A stretch of DNA of 64,000 nucleotides from Apostichopus japonicus (Eukaryota; Echinodermata; Holothuroidea; Aspidochirotida; Stichopodidae). Below, in pieces: positions 12,298-25,806 of the stretch (position 1 is its first letter; each line of letters begins with the position of its first letter). The notes beneath the pieces were generated by a model, which worked only from the letters and a program-made list of their open reading frames with translations, ran no database searches and was not told the DNA's origin. The position numbers were made by a program, and so were the translations under genes. The DNA lies in contig NC_092581.1 of NCBI RefSeq assembly GCF_037975245.1, positions 3,298,001 through 3,362,000 on the forward strand. The letters run 5' to 3'.

Positions 12298-15200
12298 CTT
12301 TTTTTCTGAGCTTGTTTCAATTTACGACATTTATCACTGACAGGTGATCGCATCTTTTAGCACTACTTGATGGAAAAAAAATATAGTCATGAAGATAAAA
12401 CAAGCAAATAACACAAATACACCAAAAATAAAATTACTTTTAGTCCACAGAAATCCACATTTTGATTTTGTGCAAAATGTGAATAGATCTTTAGAAGATG
12501 AATGATAGAGCATAAACAAGTAATCCCAATGACAATATACAATATATAAAACTACACTATATTTGGTGTAGATAAGATATTTATCTGCAGAAGATGAGTA
12601 TACAAAACTGGCCGACTTCGGTAACAAACAGGATAGATATCTCTCCCGGTTTGTAGATTATCCTTAGGGGGGAAATTCATATACATCCATATTCTATGAT
12701 TATGATCCTAATGAGCAGAGACAGTAGCGAGGGGCTGTCCCATGTTTATGCTCATTCCCTAAATGGATTGCTTAATGTCTATAGTAATGCAGCAGTAGAT
12801 TTTCACTTTGCCTACTGTGTTAGTTCAGTAGTCACAATTTGAGCCTATCCACATAGTACTGTACACATTGCATCAATGACAGCATTTCAGTATATTCCCC
12901 ACTTCCCTGCATCCTCCCACCTCCCCACCTCCCCAACCCCTCAGGGTCAGTTTATACAATCTTTTCATTCATATTTTTCTATCCATGAGAAACATTAAAG
13001 TAGAGTATTACATTAATAAAAGCTTGCCAAATATTTTCTTGAGGAGAAGGATTTATTTTTTTATTTCTTAGGACAGACTTATATGGGCTAAATGGAATAT
13101 TTCATGTCACTCATGAGCCACTGTGTTTTGGCAGTGTTTTTCATTGAACTAACTCACGCTACATATTCCACTTAAAAACCAGGCCACGCTCAATGCTCTA
13201 ATGAAGACTTACTGTGACTTTTATCTCTATAATGTTAGTTTCGAAGATCCTTTGACATTTCAGAGGAAGAAAAGTACAACCCACGTCGGACGAAACATGA
13301 CCCGAACGCTAGCATAAAACAGCATATTAAAAGAAATCCAACAGTAAACTGTAACATAACTGCTTAACTGCTTGTAACTCAGTGGGGCCCACCATGGACA
13401 TTAAGCTTCAAACGCTAGTGATTGCCAGGGGCGGGAAAATTATGTCTCCAACGGCAATCTTCTTTTCCAGATCTGTACGACTAGTTCCGCCTGCGGCAGA
13501 CCACAAGTCCCGTCCATACCAGACAAACACTCTGGCGAAAAGTTTGTGCCATAAGTTACGAGCTTGTTCTATTGTTCCCATCGGGTTTTATGTCCTAGTC
13601 TGATGGATTCATGGATGCACCGTGACTCAAGTCACAACACCATATAGATATCGAGATAAGAGATCGGTGCTTTAAGCCATGAAAAAAATACATTCTTAGT
13701 TAGATTGGAGAGATTTTACTCCTTGGGTTTATGGTGCCTGCTACTGTTTCATGATCGTCGGCATGTTCTGTCAAATAAATGTTAATGGAATGGATAATGG
13801 GTACTTGATTTGGCATCCTGCTACTTCCCAATCATATATGGGGAATAAAATTGGAGGGGGAATTGAAAAAATTAATAAATAAATAAATTGAGAGAATATG
13901 TATAAATTTGTTGTATTTCAGAAAATATTTTTGACATAAATAAGAAACTTTCATTTTGAACTTCAATTTTCAGAATTAATATCACACCTATACAGACCTA
14001 TTACCACACTAACATATCAGATGTCCTAGTCTTATGTCCATGTCAAACTATGAAATGATGATGATATTTTCCAGTGGTGAGGACTGAGCCATTAGCCACT
14101 AGACCTCTCCTCCCTCCCCCTCCCCCTCCTCCAACCCTCAGAATTGATGCTCAGAATGTGGGAGCACTGGCTTAAGACTATTGACCTGATGTTAAAATAA
14201 GAACTTAATCAACCCCTCAGTTCTGGTAAACTCTAGATAAATTTTTCCCCTTCTGAAAATTCTCCCAACCCACCGAAAAGTTTCGCGACCCATTTTTGAG
14301 TCACACCATTGGGGTAGTCAATTTCAAATTTGTTTTTCTTCATGTATTTCTGTTTCATTGGGGAGGAATTCTACCACTCCCCCCCCCCGTACCAATCCCC
14401 ACCCCCTCCTCCAGCACCATCTCCATAGATGTCTCTTATACGCAATTAGTGGAAATTATCGCAGATCCCTTTAATTAAACAAAGCCTACAAATTCCGTTC
14501 GATAGTTTTATTTTTATACCATGAGGATGGGAGACAGATCAGTTCCAGACAAGAGATTTAGCCGCAAGGTCGGTCAATATTGTCGTCGGAGGAGGAGGAG
14601 GAACCCACAAGGGATGTAAGTCGTCGAAACGTACTGGCAATTACTTAGTGGGTGAAATACTGTAGTCCAACATAACCTCAAAAAGTCTTCTGATTGGTAA
14701 ACCACAACAAACCTCATCGGAACTGCACGACAATCGTGATTCCATTCGAATTTAGAATCTCCAGTACGAGCTGTTTCTTTACAGGTTTTTTTTAGACTGG
14801 TTCAGGTTCAGAAGAAAAAATAATACACTTGGGAGAAGGAGGGGGTTTGGACAAAATAGGGGTGTGGGGGAGATAAATTTTTTAGAGTTGTCCTTGGAAT
14901 GGCGTGCTAAAAATGGCCCATCGTTAATAAGAGATGGAATAGTGCAACAGTAGGGTGGGGACAGGTAAGAGAGGAAGTGAAAATAAATTAAAGGATTATG
15001 TCTCCATCTATATCAGTGTTAGCTTAAGTTCTGTTTGCCTCTTGCTCACCAAGAATTGCTTGCTCTGCTATCAATTGGATTCGATTTTTGGTCGAAAATG
15101 TGGATGGGTTTACAGGTATTGGAAGATAACCTCAAGATAAATGAAATATTAAGTTGGAAAATGCAATGAGACACTTTAGGTGGTAGATTGAGGAAGCTGT

Positions 15201-17692
15201 ATGACTGGAAGTGAATGAGGATGCTGCTAAAATGGGGCACACGGCTAAATACATTTACTTAAAAACACAATAACAAAGTATAAACTTAGTATTTAAAACA
15301 ACATTATTGTCAAACATGGAACTTTTCTGGGGGAGGGGGCATTGATTGAGTGTAGTGAAAAGTTACTAACAACACTGGAGAAAATCTATGAACATGGAAA
15401 GAGAATTGCTTAATTGTCATTATATTAAATGTTTTGATCTACATGTACATACCTGACCTCTTTTTTTTTTTCTAAATACCAATAAAGTTTCCAGTTCAGT
15501 ATCAAGTTTTCAAATTTCCGGGGAACATATTACTGGAATTGAATATCGCCTACCAATGTTGAAGAGCCAGAAAAGTAGAACATTTTCAGAGGGCAACATA
15601 CGCCCAACTGTTAATAATGCAAATTTTTTTCTTCTTTAAACGACCATGGGCATAATAATGCCTGCTTCGTCACATGTATAAAAAAAATCAATCGTCTGTC
15701 GCGCTACAAAATCTCGTCCATCCGTCTGCGCAAGCTTAATCTTTCGTTTCTACTATCAGACCCTGCATGACGACCTTCCTCTCGTACCAGTAAAGACTCA
15801 TTTCCTCACCCACGGGAATATCTTTTCCGTTTAACCTACTTTTTCGGACAGCTTCCCCCAGCCAGGCGTTCCACTAAACTGGTAGGTTAATGCTCTTGTA
15901 AGTGTTCGTGATCATTCATCTTTTTATTAAACTAGTTTTCAATTACTTTAATTTATGCACCCACATCTTTTGTCATCTCAGCCTTTTTAGAGAAGAATCT
16001 TTATCTTTTACCATTTTTTTTAAAACTATTCTCTTTTCACTACCGACAGACAACTTTTCCTTTTTTTATATTTTTGTTCATATCATTTTGTTGCCAGCGT
16101 CAAATATTCTCGAGGAATAACAGGAGATGAGATCATTGTCCTTGGGAGGCACTTTAGGGTTGATATTAGAACCCTATGACGTTCTTCAGAATGATCCTAT
16201 AATTGAAACAAATCAGTCAGGGCTAATGGATCAATCAAAATATGAAACACCCTCCTAAAGAAAATAGGAAATGAATAGAGGAGGCATTTATTGACTCATG
16301 AACTGTCTTTTGTCTTTAAAAATGTGAAACATTAAACTTCTTCTCTTTACCATCGCAGTATTTCCATGTGTGTGTTTCTCTCATAGATGACAGAGTATAA
16401 ACCCAAGGCTTCTGGAATAACACCTCAATGAGCTCCATTTTGAATGTTTATAACTTTAATGCACATATTCTATAGGAGGAAATATATATATATCCCTGCA
16501 AAATAAAGACTTTTTGATTCTTTGATGATAGTTGTTTTATACATGTTTGTAGCAATTTCATTTTCCATTCAAACTTATTTGTTTATTTTATTAGCCATGT
16601 GTTTATGAGTTAATAGCCATTATTCTGTGGAGTTTTTAGACAATATAGTTGGTGCAGCTTCACACAAATAGCCACTGCTGGTCTACGAAGAAAAACTACA
16701 GTATCAATTTTTTTTTCAAACTGAATCAGTCTTGCAGTGGCAGTTTGCCAGCAACTGCAGCTTTTCCCTTTGACACAAAATGGATGTCTAAGATCCTGTA
16801 AAAGGTCCAATATCTTCCCAAGACAGGCAATAACACTGTAAATTTGACCTACCACACATTCCTAGCATATATACCTAGCCTAGCCTACTTTGAATACAAA
16901 ACTTGGGATATGAAGCTCTCATTATCATTAACCAAACTGCCAGATTATTGACACAAGTTTAATACCAAACATATGGCTACACATTTCTCTTTAATAGATT
17001 ACTCGATTTTATGCTGGAGACTGCAAAGAATATATCATGCAGTGATTAATTTAAATAATGTCTCTTATGGTTAGAAATATTAGAAGATGGTTACAAAATG
17101 ATAAAATTAATATTCCTACCACCAAAACAAAGCCAGTTAAGCCAATTAATAATAATTCAATATTTTATCTATCTATATATATCATATACAATTTCGATTC
17201 TGGCAAATCAATTATGATTTTTTAATTTTTAACATAGAGAAATGTTTGCCCTTCACCTGACAAGTTTGATCCATTGCTGGTTTAAGAATTAATAATTCTT
17301 AACATCGCTTTTGCTCCAACGATCACTTTACCATATGTTGGCTCCGTTCAATTTTGTTTTTTTGGAAGTAATGAGTCACAAAATCTCAAAGAAAATGTAG
17401 GCGCCTTGATATAAATGTCTATGGATGCAATCAATTTGCCATCTTCTACAAAATACTTTGCTGATGAAATTAAGTCGTGGCAAACCGATTGGACTGGTAA
17501 ACAATTGATGTGATTAAAGATTCAAAACCCAACCACGTAGCAAATTCTTTGCTGATGTACAGTGCTACCCTCGAAAAGATACAAAGCGGAATATAGTCTT
17601 GTTTTTTTAACTTTAAAATATAGTAAGGATTGAATAAAGACTGCAGTAAATATTGATATTTAAATCTTTACATCCTCTCATGAGAATAGGAG
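12298..17692. other. Gene-free AT-rich DNA
   Basis: No supported exon. Less AT-rich, CpG-containing islands lie at about 13260-13620 (with a 73-codon open frame starting near 13382 that has no recognisable domain) and 15690-15890. A dispersed repeat copy is at 14936-14999. The rest is AT-rich DNA with poly-C and poly-G runs. Confidence 0.4.
14936..14999 (+). repeat. Dispersed repeat copy (GGGGACAGGTAAGAGAGG core)
   Basis: Contains ATAGTGCAACAGTAG followed by GGGGACAGGTAAGAGAGG and a GTGAAAATAAAT tail. The same order of words recurs at 30352-30415 and 38768-38823 and more weakly at 30608-30680. An interspersed repeat family is likely; its class is unknown. Confidence 0.45.
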
Positions 17693-17953
17693 GCAGTGAG
17701 GTAGAAGGAGGAAAAGTAGGGAAAAGGGGGTGACTGGGTCGGGGGGGGGCAAGAGCACATGAAGACAAAGACATGGAACACATTAAACATTATCCAAACT
17801 TTCTTTTTTTTTGGGGGGGGGGGGGTGAGGGGGACATATCTGAACAGAAAAGGAAAGGGGATTGTAAAAGGGTAAAAGAAATCATTCTGTAAGAAGACAA
17901 AGACAAAAGGGAGGAGGGAGGAGGGAGGCGGGAGGAGGGAGGAGGGAGGAGGG
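17693..17953. repeat. Purine-rich low-complexity tracts
   Basis: G/A-rich DNA includes poly-G runs near 17740 and 17811-17824 and a GGGAGGA tandem tract at about 17906-17953. Open frames on the opposite strand are Pro/Ser repeats. Confidence 0.85.
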
Positions 17954-18193
17954 ACCATGATCTTGTACATTATCTGTATTTAATCTTTATCTGTGCAGGA
18001 AAATTGCGAGAGCCCAAGGAAGAGGAAGACATTATCATGAGAGTCGTAGGATATGAAACAGGTGATAAACAATGGACTATAGCTGTAGTTACTTTGTTAC
18101 AGACCACATTCTTCCTACCACGAGTATGTTGATAGCATAAATTCTCTGCCATTGTGATCTATCGCATTTAGTTCTACACTCAAGAGCTGAGTA

Positions 18194-18195
<2 letters not shown>

Positions 18196-18229
<34 letters not shown>
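18196..18229. repeat. (AT)n microsatellite
   Basis: An uninterrupted alternating AT run of about 34 bases. Confidence 0.95.
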
Positions 18230-18234
<5 letters not shown>

Positions 18235-18435
18235 CCTGAGCAGATGGATCAGTTCCTGCTCATAGACAGAATTAATGCATAGTTGGTCAGATTATTTTTA
18301 ATGACAAGTTTAATAGAAAGTATTTTCAGACTAAATGTCCACAGGGTTAGTGACCAGTCATCCATGCAATGGGATAGCTAAAATGCACAAGTGCTTAAAG
18401 TTTATTACCATATTGCTCCATAGACAAGGCCACTA

Positions 18436-18487
18436 GAGTGAGATGAATTCAGTTGTTGATACCTCAACAACTGAATTAATCTCACTC
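18436..18487. repeat. 24-bp-stem hairpin with 4-nt loop
   Basis: The left arm 18436-18459 and right arm 18464-18487 are inverted repeats of 24 bases with one mismatch, around a TACC loop. Part of the arm (AATTCAGTTGTTGAGG) is repeated again immediately downstream at about 18488-18503. Likely a rearranged duplication; cruciform or a short structured transcript is possible. Confidence 0.75.
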
Positions 18488-18889
18488 AATTCAGTTGTTG
18501 AGGGTGCGAGTTGAGCAATAGAGTGAAGTGACTGTTTCATAGCATAGTTGCAACCTCTGGCAAACAGTTGATGACATATTGCGCGTGTTGACAATAATAT
18601 AAAACTATACTATTTAAAGTATTACCATGTTTCCCATCAAAAAATATATATATTGGAGTTTGCCTGCATACATTGTTCATACCTCCTAGAGCTGTTCCAA
18701 GACATCACAGCAGCTAACGTAAGTTCATGTCACCCTTTTTTCCTCTGTTATCTCTGATCCAATACTTCAAGCCCCTTCCTTGATCTGTATACTGGTAACA
18801 CTTGCCTATGGATTATCTTAATTATAAAAATAACAACAGTAGTAATGACAATAATAATAACTATAACCAGACAGTTATTTTTACTATGC

Positions 18890-19135
18890 TTAAGCAACCA
18901 CAAATGTGGGAGAAACCCGCAAGGGCTTATGGCTTACAGCATTCATGTCGGCGGGCTTACAATTCAACATTTTAACTCAAATTCTGAATCTCTTCAATCT
19001 AGAAAGTCATTTCAGATGGGAGAAAACATAGATTCCTCTTGGATGAAAACCCCACCTTACTATGACCCGGCCGAGTATCGAAACCCTGAACCTCCGAATT
19101 GCTAAGCCTCATTGCTTCAAATATGCCACCACAGC
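18890..19135 (-). mobile_element. Probable tRNA-derived SINE
   Basis: On the minus strand from about 19135 a GTGGTGGCA start is followed by TTAGCAATTCGGAGG and a B-box-like GGTTTCGATACTC (weak match to GGTTCGANTCC). The downstream body ends in the stretch 18891-18968, which is shared with a fragment at 25807-25868. The A box is weak and no clear tail or target duplication was seen. Confidence 0.4.
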
Positions 19136-20193
19136 ACCAGTATAATACAGCATTTATATCTATGCTCATCAAAGCCAGATTCAGGCAAGGAGTTTCGACA
19201 GCATACATTGTTGACACCACCTGCATCTAAAAGACATCCCTGCTAACATAATTAGTTTCTACCCTTTTTCTCTCTGTTACCTGCCCGGTTCACTATCTCC
19301 ACTGCCACTCCCCCTCACCCACCCCCCCCACCACTATCCTCGATCCATACTGTAGATCACAGAGGTTACACTTGCCAATATAGATGATGCCAACCTTACA
19401 ACATATATAATACTCATTAGCAGATACCATTATCAGAGAGGCATGCTCCTGCAAGGAGTTTTGACTGCATACATGCAAACTGTTGAAACCACCTGCAGCT
19501 TCAAGATATGAGCCCTGAAGCCTTCCACTGTTGGGAATTTAATTAACCCAGTTTTATAAACCATTAGCATCAATATAATGCATTACAGAATCTGATCAAA
19601 TATGTATCTTGCAATTCACAGGGTAAACGCAATGTGTGAAAAGACAACTATCCAACCTCACAGCTGCTTCAAAGGAAACAAACAGAAAACTAAACTTTAA
19701 GATAATAATTGTTATAACACCCAGTTCAACTCAGGATACTTCGCTATGACACTGTAAAGGGGGTACTGTTGTTGTAAATTACTTCAATTTTGCAAGTTAA
19801 GGGATGACTTTACACACAGTGTTCAGTTTGTTATTTAAATATTATGGACCATTAAAAAACCACCTTGGACTAACAGCCAAAGGTTGTATTACTACTATAG
19901 GGTAGCTTTAAATGTTTAAAAAAAAATAACCCTTTACACAGATGAGGTTCATCAGTTAAAGAAAAAAGAAAAATGTCATTTCCATTAATACAGAAAATAA
20001 GACATTGTAATAAAGAATGAAAAACTATTCAAACTTGAAGCACATTATGGCTTTCTAATGGTGTCATATTTACTGTAGACTTGATTAAATCTGAATAAAA
20101 AATAAATTACTAAACAGCCCCATAGAGGTCAAATGTGAAAAGTGGTTTCACCCTGTATCACTTTGGAGATACTGATATGAAAACTAAAATAGT
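19136..20193. other. Gene-free spacer
   Basis: AT-rich sequence with C-rich runs near 19300-19335. I see no gene, splice signal or organised repeat in it. Confidence 0.4.
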
Positions 20194-20201
20194 GTTACTC
20201 C

Positions 20202-20528
20202 CAGTGGCGGAGCGTCCATACAGTCAGGGGGGCTCTTTACCACTTTTTACTTATTCGCGATTATTGACTATTTTATTGCGCTCTCATCTACCTATTGACA
20301 TTTGTCACAGTTTGTTGGTGTAATTCGGCGATGACACCTATTTATTCTTCGTTTATCTGCAAATTAGCCAGGCCTGGAAAGGGTCATTTCTGACGATCTA
20401 GGGAGTATCTTTACTCAATTTTTTTTGTACGCTACGCGCCAAGCTGTGGTGGCGCTCCGCTTAGTGTCAAAAGCGCCCCTACAGACCATTCTCGCCCCTC
20501 CTGACCAATACCCCTAGCTCCGCCACTG
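20202..20528 (-). mobile_element. hAT-type MITE with perfect 8-bp target duplication
   Basis: The ends are perfect 12-bp inverted repeats, CAGTGGCGGAGC and GCTCCGCCACTG. The flanks are the identical 8-mer GTTACTCC on the left (20194-20201) and right (20529-20536). An 8-bp duplication with CAGNG-type ends is the hallmark of the hAT superfamily. At 327 bp it has no room for a transposase, so it was mobilised in trans. The stretch 20425-20463 on the minus strand matches the left subterminal stretch of the element at 26101, so the two are related and, using that stretch for orientation, this copy is inverted relative to it. Confidence 0.9.
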
Positions 20529-20536
20529 GTTACTCC

Positions 20537-22549
20537 TATGATCCAACCAATAGGGCAGTCCTATTGGCGTAAACCATGGTCTTCTATTCACCAAACCTAC
20601 ACAAATGCTTTCTACAAATTGGTCATTCTTTATTTTGGCTACATTTTTTTGGAACAACCAAATCTGCTCTTCAGACAACCAGAGAGTGAGACCTGGTTGT
20701 CCCGAGAGACAAACAGAAATAAAAAAAATCCTTAAACATTTTGTTAACCTTTGCCTTCTTTAAAAAAAGGAAACACAAATTGCTTCCTGAGATTCGGTAT
20801 CAATAACCTGGGACATTTATATAAATCATAAAATTTATTTGTGTGACAAGCTATGCTCCAGTTCCGTCCCGATAAGAGATGCATCTCACTTTATGCATTC
20901 TTTACATGACATGATACGGTTAAACTAACGCAAGGCGTCATCGAGAAGATGTATATTGATGACCATTTCCAGGTGGTTGGATTTCGTTAAATAGCTGAAA
21001 ATGATGACAATAAAACAAGCGAACGGAAATGAAAAAAAAAAGGAAAGTCAGAGAGCGTGTCCAAAGGTGTAGAAAGAGGGAGCCCCTTCCTGACACGATC
21101 ACTTAACACACGAGAAAGAAAATTTGGTCATGCTACGAGAAATCAATTTAGATCCTCACAATTTTTATTCTCACAAGTGAATTGGTCACATATGTTTATA
21201 GTACTAATATGCATATTTTTCATTAACAATTTGATATCAAAACACTAGAATCACTATTTGCCCATATTTATAACACTAAATTCAATTCTAAATAAATATC
21301 CTAATCTGAAAACCAAGTTGTTCTAATCTTTCTTTCTTTTTCTACCAGTTTTAAATTCCAATTGTAAACAATAATCTTTGTTATTGAATATTTTCTGCAT
21401 TCTGACATCCAGTCACTCCCCTCTCCCCTGCCTTAGTCCGATTTCCCTATCCTCCTGTCCCCTGCCTCTTATGCCACATATCCTCACTTCTGCATCCTTC
21501 CCCCCCCACCTCCCGCCCTTTCCCCCTCCCACCCTTCACAAAATTTTCCAATAAATGCCCCAAATCGACATTAAACAAATCACCCTTGTAATTACTTAAA
21601 ACGACTTTTAACATGAAGTAGTAAGATATTGATATCTGTATTGGAATTTCAGTAGCAGTTTTGATATATATATCACAGTACAATTCCGAGATATAAAACT
21701 GAATACCAAAACTAACATTTGCTTGATCATCCATCCACACAAGTGTTTACTTTCATTTTAAAAGCTCCAAACACAATAAGCTCGCAACTTAATAAATGTA
21801 CATGCCCTTCCTCGGCTGACATTTCACAACAAGTAATAAACTGTTGATATCGGATGGGAACCCGAGACTTAAATTACGACATTTCAAAAGTTGCTAAACC
21901 ACGAAGAAATGACTGCTGATATTTCTTTATTACTAACAAACGTTGCTCTGGCACTCGAGAGGAAAAGTGCAATATGTTTACTAAAAAAAAAAAAAAAAAA
22001 ACTACTCATCTACCAAAAAAAAGAAAGACTAATTGCGGAATTATGGTCACGTTTCTGCCGTCTTCTGTCCTACAAAACTGATTTTTGCCGTCAGGTGCTT
22101 TACATCAAAAAGTTTTATAAACCAACAAACTTGAAAGATAATTGAAAATCCTGGCTAGAGTGATTACGAGCATGAACACATTGGTCGATGAGAGCTCGAC
22201 ATTTGTTTACTGCGGCTTTTCATCCCACCAAGACCAAGATGGGACAACAAATGGTTACCGTGGTAACTAAAGCTTGTTTTATATTCATCGGGACGGCTTA
22301 ACGATGCGATGATATACAGCCGTGTATCTTACCATATCTAATCTAGAGATCTTTAAAATTTTGATTACATGTTAAGAGAAATTTACCTTTGCCTAAAGAA
22401 AGGAACTTTCTCTCCCCCACTTAATTGTCATAATTGTCCGATTGTTGATAGTTTACTAATGGCTAACACTTCAGATATATTGTATGGTGAGGGTAAGTAA
22501 AACTTGTTACTTTAGAAGGAAAGGTTCTCCAAGCAAAGGATTGCAAGTT
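20537..22549. other. Gene-free spacer with an X-box-like site
   Basis: No supported exon. There is a poly-A run near 21983-22001 and C-rich tracts near 21420-21540. A palindromic RFX-type site at 22254-22267 is listed separately, and its surroundings (22170-22330) are higher in complexity. Confidence 0.4.
22254..22267. promoter_or_regulatory. Perfectly palindromic RFX X-box
   Basis: GTTACCGTGGTAAC consists of GTTACC, a 2-nt spacer and GGTAAC, exact inverted half-sites of the RFX consensus. It lies in a less AT-rich island. No promoter or exon is recognised beside it. Confidence 0.5.
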
Positions 22550-23026
22550 ATGTAGAGGAATTAGAATATTATGTAAAAGAGTTGGAATAACATTGTCAAG
22601 AAATGAAGAATATGTAGAGAACTAGAATTATGTAGAGAAGTGAAATAATGTTGAGAAATATGAAATAATGTAGAGAATTTATGTAGACGACTGGAATTAG
22701 ATAGAGAATTAGAAATCATATAGAGAACTGGAAAAATGACAACAACTGGAATTATGAAGAAATTTGGAAAAATGTGAAGAATTATCATAATATACAGAAT
22801 TAGAATAATGTAGAAGAGAATTAGAATAGTATGAAGAATTGGAATAATGCAGAGAATTGGTTTTTTGTACAGAATTGGATTTATGTACAGAGTTAGACTA
22901 ATGTGCAGAATTAGAATAATGTAAAAGAGACTGAGAATAACATGGAAAATTGGAATATTGTAGAGAAATGAAATAAGGTAGAAAATTGGAATAATGTAGA
23001 AATTTGGAATTATTATCGAGAATTGC
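22550..23026. repeat. Degenerate minisatellite (ATGTAGAGAATTGGAAT-like)
   Basis: Some thirty imperfect units of about 14-18 bp, with words such as TGTAGAGAA, TTAGAATAATG and AATTGGAATA, fill the segment. The 181-codon open frame on the minus strand (22561-23106) mostly translates this repeat into an Ile/Leu/Phe/Tyr-rich string and is not accepted as a gene. Confidence 0.85.
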
Positions 23027-24059
23027 AAACTGACAAATTCTGAACTATAGCCTAGAGCTGCAAGTTTTAAGAGAATTGTAATAATAATATATGAATTAGC
23101 TGCCAAGAGAAGAACTTTCTTAAACTTGTTGTGACTCTCGGAGGCTAGTAATCTTGGATAAACAATTTTGACGAAGTTTATAATCTCCGATCGCTTAGCA
23201 ACTCGCAGCAGACGGATAGTTTGTAATAATTTGTAATGTCATAACAGCTGTTTCGTCAAATCTGGGAAGGTGAGGAAAATCCATCCATCTATATAAACAG
23301 AAGATATCTCTAGGGAAAATTACCATCTCTGATTTCACTCCAGAATCCCATGTTTCAAAAAGTGCAAGCTTATAATACTGCAGTTCAGTGAAAACCATTG
23401 GTGGTGTATTTCAGATATATACAAGACTGTTTTTTTTTCCAGTCCTACTGTAATGTTAATACCTGAAGATGATGCATTTAAGATTAGAAAGGGTAAATGT
23501 ATCCATGAACATAAATCCCAAACTTGTATATCGGATTCAAATTTGGAGACCGAAACAAAAGAAAAGATTGAACAATGGTGCAAATTGAGCCAGTCTAATA
23601 TTACCAATAGTAATAAGTCATAATTTAAAACATGTCATAACAGTGAAAAGTCTTGTAACATAATCTTAAATCTGGCCCAGTGGTTCATGTAAACATAGGC
23701 ATTGAACAACAACTAAAGGTAACCTTTCAAGTCTGTTTATGAATCTCACTTTATAGAGAGTGCATCTTCACACCTCTAGTCTTAATTCTCTGATGGAATA
23801 TTTTTGGACGATCTTGGTCAAACCGTGGTTGCGTTTTTCTTCTTTCTTTTTATGTATCACATTTTTCATTTGTGAAATTTATCTGGAATTTTTTTATGAA
23901 ATTTTATGAAATGACATAGGTTGAATATGAGCTGAGTTTTACTTTTTTCTTAATATCAAAGCATCAAGTACTGATAACTTCGCTATAGTGATGGAGAGGC
24001 TGCTGATTCGAGTTCCAAACTAAAATAACCCAAAAAACATACTGGTTCGAAGATTTCAC

Positions 24060-24700
24060 AAGAAGCAGCATTGATCGCTTGTATCCTCACAACCATAGCA
24101 CCATTGTTCTACTTGACCCTGCTTGACCCTTCACCTCCAGTCATCGACCCTCTTGTCTCATGCTATCACCCAAAGTGTCTCATAGAATGGTTTTGTTAAA
24201 CTTCATCCTCCGTACGAATCTCCGTTCCTGGTTTCCATCCAACTTTGAAGGTCATTTTGATATTCCAATATTTCCGGGCCAATATAGCCCATTTCACAAC
24301 TTCAACATTTTTTTAGTAAAAGTGAATATGTGACTTTTTGCTGAAAATGACTAAAATATCCCAAATCAGGGTTTGGTCATTAATGAGAAGGAAAGCTTCC
24401 CTGTCTCCTCGTAGCAATCTCACTCTACCAAATCTAGAGTGTGAAGTGGTATCCTAAATTTTAGCACCCATGTACACACCCTTAGCGACCAGTCATTTAT
24501 AGTCACTGACCCCTATGCTAATCTCTCATTCTACCACCCACAGTATCCAGTGGTTTTTCTTAAAACTTCATTACCCGTACAAATCCTTCGATCTTGGTTT
24601 CCATATGGAGGACTTTCTCGGTGATCAAATATTTCCAGCCCTGTAGAAGCCATCTATCTGCATCAATCATTTTTTTTTTAAATCAAGTGAATACAGCAGT
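24060..24700 (+). repeat. Diverged direct duplication (about 24060-24330 and 24430-24700)
   Basis: Both halves carry the same ordered words: a TGACCC-containing segment, TGGTTTT plus AAACTTCAT, CCGTAC AAATC-like and CTTGGTTTCCAT-like strings, and TCAAATATTTCC-like strings. They sit about 365 bases apart in the same orientation. Identity is clearly below the level of a recent duplication. No coding potential was seen. Confidence 0.5.
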
Positions 24701-25806
24701 ATTTTCCTGTTCATAAAACTGGACCACTAATTATGCCCTGCATTTTCATCACCAAAACTTTCATATGTCAAATTAAAAGCACTTCATTACTCCTTCTCTA
24801 TATGACAGAAATTTGCTCTTTTTTCCTTCATTCTTTCATGTAGTACTCTTGACAATCTCACATTTTTCTGAAATATGAAAATTATACAGTCTTCTATTTT
24901 TCCCCAAAAATTATGTATTCTGTAAGAGAGAAAAAAAGAGCTGAAAATCTCTAAAAGCTATGAAAATGACAAAAGTTTGGTTAAATCATCAAAAGTGATG
25001 GCTCGTCTATCATTGAAACCGCACCGGTCGACCGGAACTTAAGTAATAGCTGAAGAAATGACAAAATTATCAAAACAGATAATTTCATGCTTTCCTTAAA
25101 TGATTTGGCTCACAAACAAAAGAAAATACATCTATTGTGAGGTATATATCTCCAATTCTGTATGCAGTTGGTCAAATAACTATGGACTTTAAAATATCAC
25201 TTTGTTGATCCCCTCAGAAGGGGAGAGGGAAAACAGACGCTTCAAAGAAAAAAACAAGACAGGAATTTGCAACAGGATGCCAAAGAAAGCTTTTTTTGCA
25301 ATAACCTTTACGTTGCACTTTTCACTCATTTTATCCGAGAATGGATTTTTTCCTTCTTTTCGGTTGATGCACCCAAAACCAAGACGGAAACAAAATTACC
25401 AATGGCCTGAGAACGGCCTGGAGTCATTCTGTTAAATTACATGATACAGCTGTGTGCAAATTTTTGATTATCTTACAAGTTTGAAGCATTTTCCTCTGTG
25501 GTATGAAAGTAAATGCCAATCAATGCATGCAATGTACATAGTGAATCAGTGGGACTTCAAAACCCAAACAAGGGTAAGATTACAATCTTTCTTTCTTTTT
25601 TTATTCTTTCTTTTTGATATTCTTGATAGATGTTTAGGATGCATAGTATTCGGGATTTATCCTAAAGTATACTATCAAGATAAAGAAAATATGTATGATG
25701 ACTTAAAATATGAATTACATGGATCAAATTGGTGCAACTAAATGTTAAAAAGAGGTAATAATAATGATAATAATCATAATAATCAGGGAGTGATTTTTCT
25801 GTCGCC

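Noticed and set aside
22561-23106. 181-codon minus-strand frame, hydrophobic
   Set aside because: It mostly spans a degenerate minisatellite; the apparent membrane segments come from repeat units.
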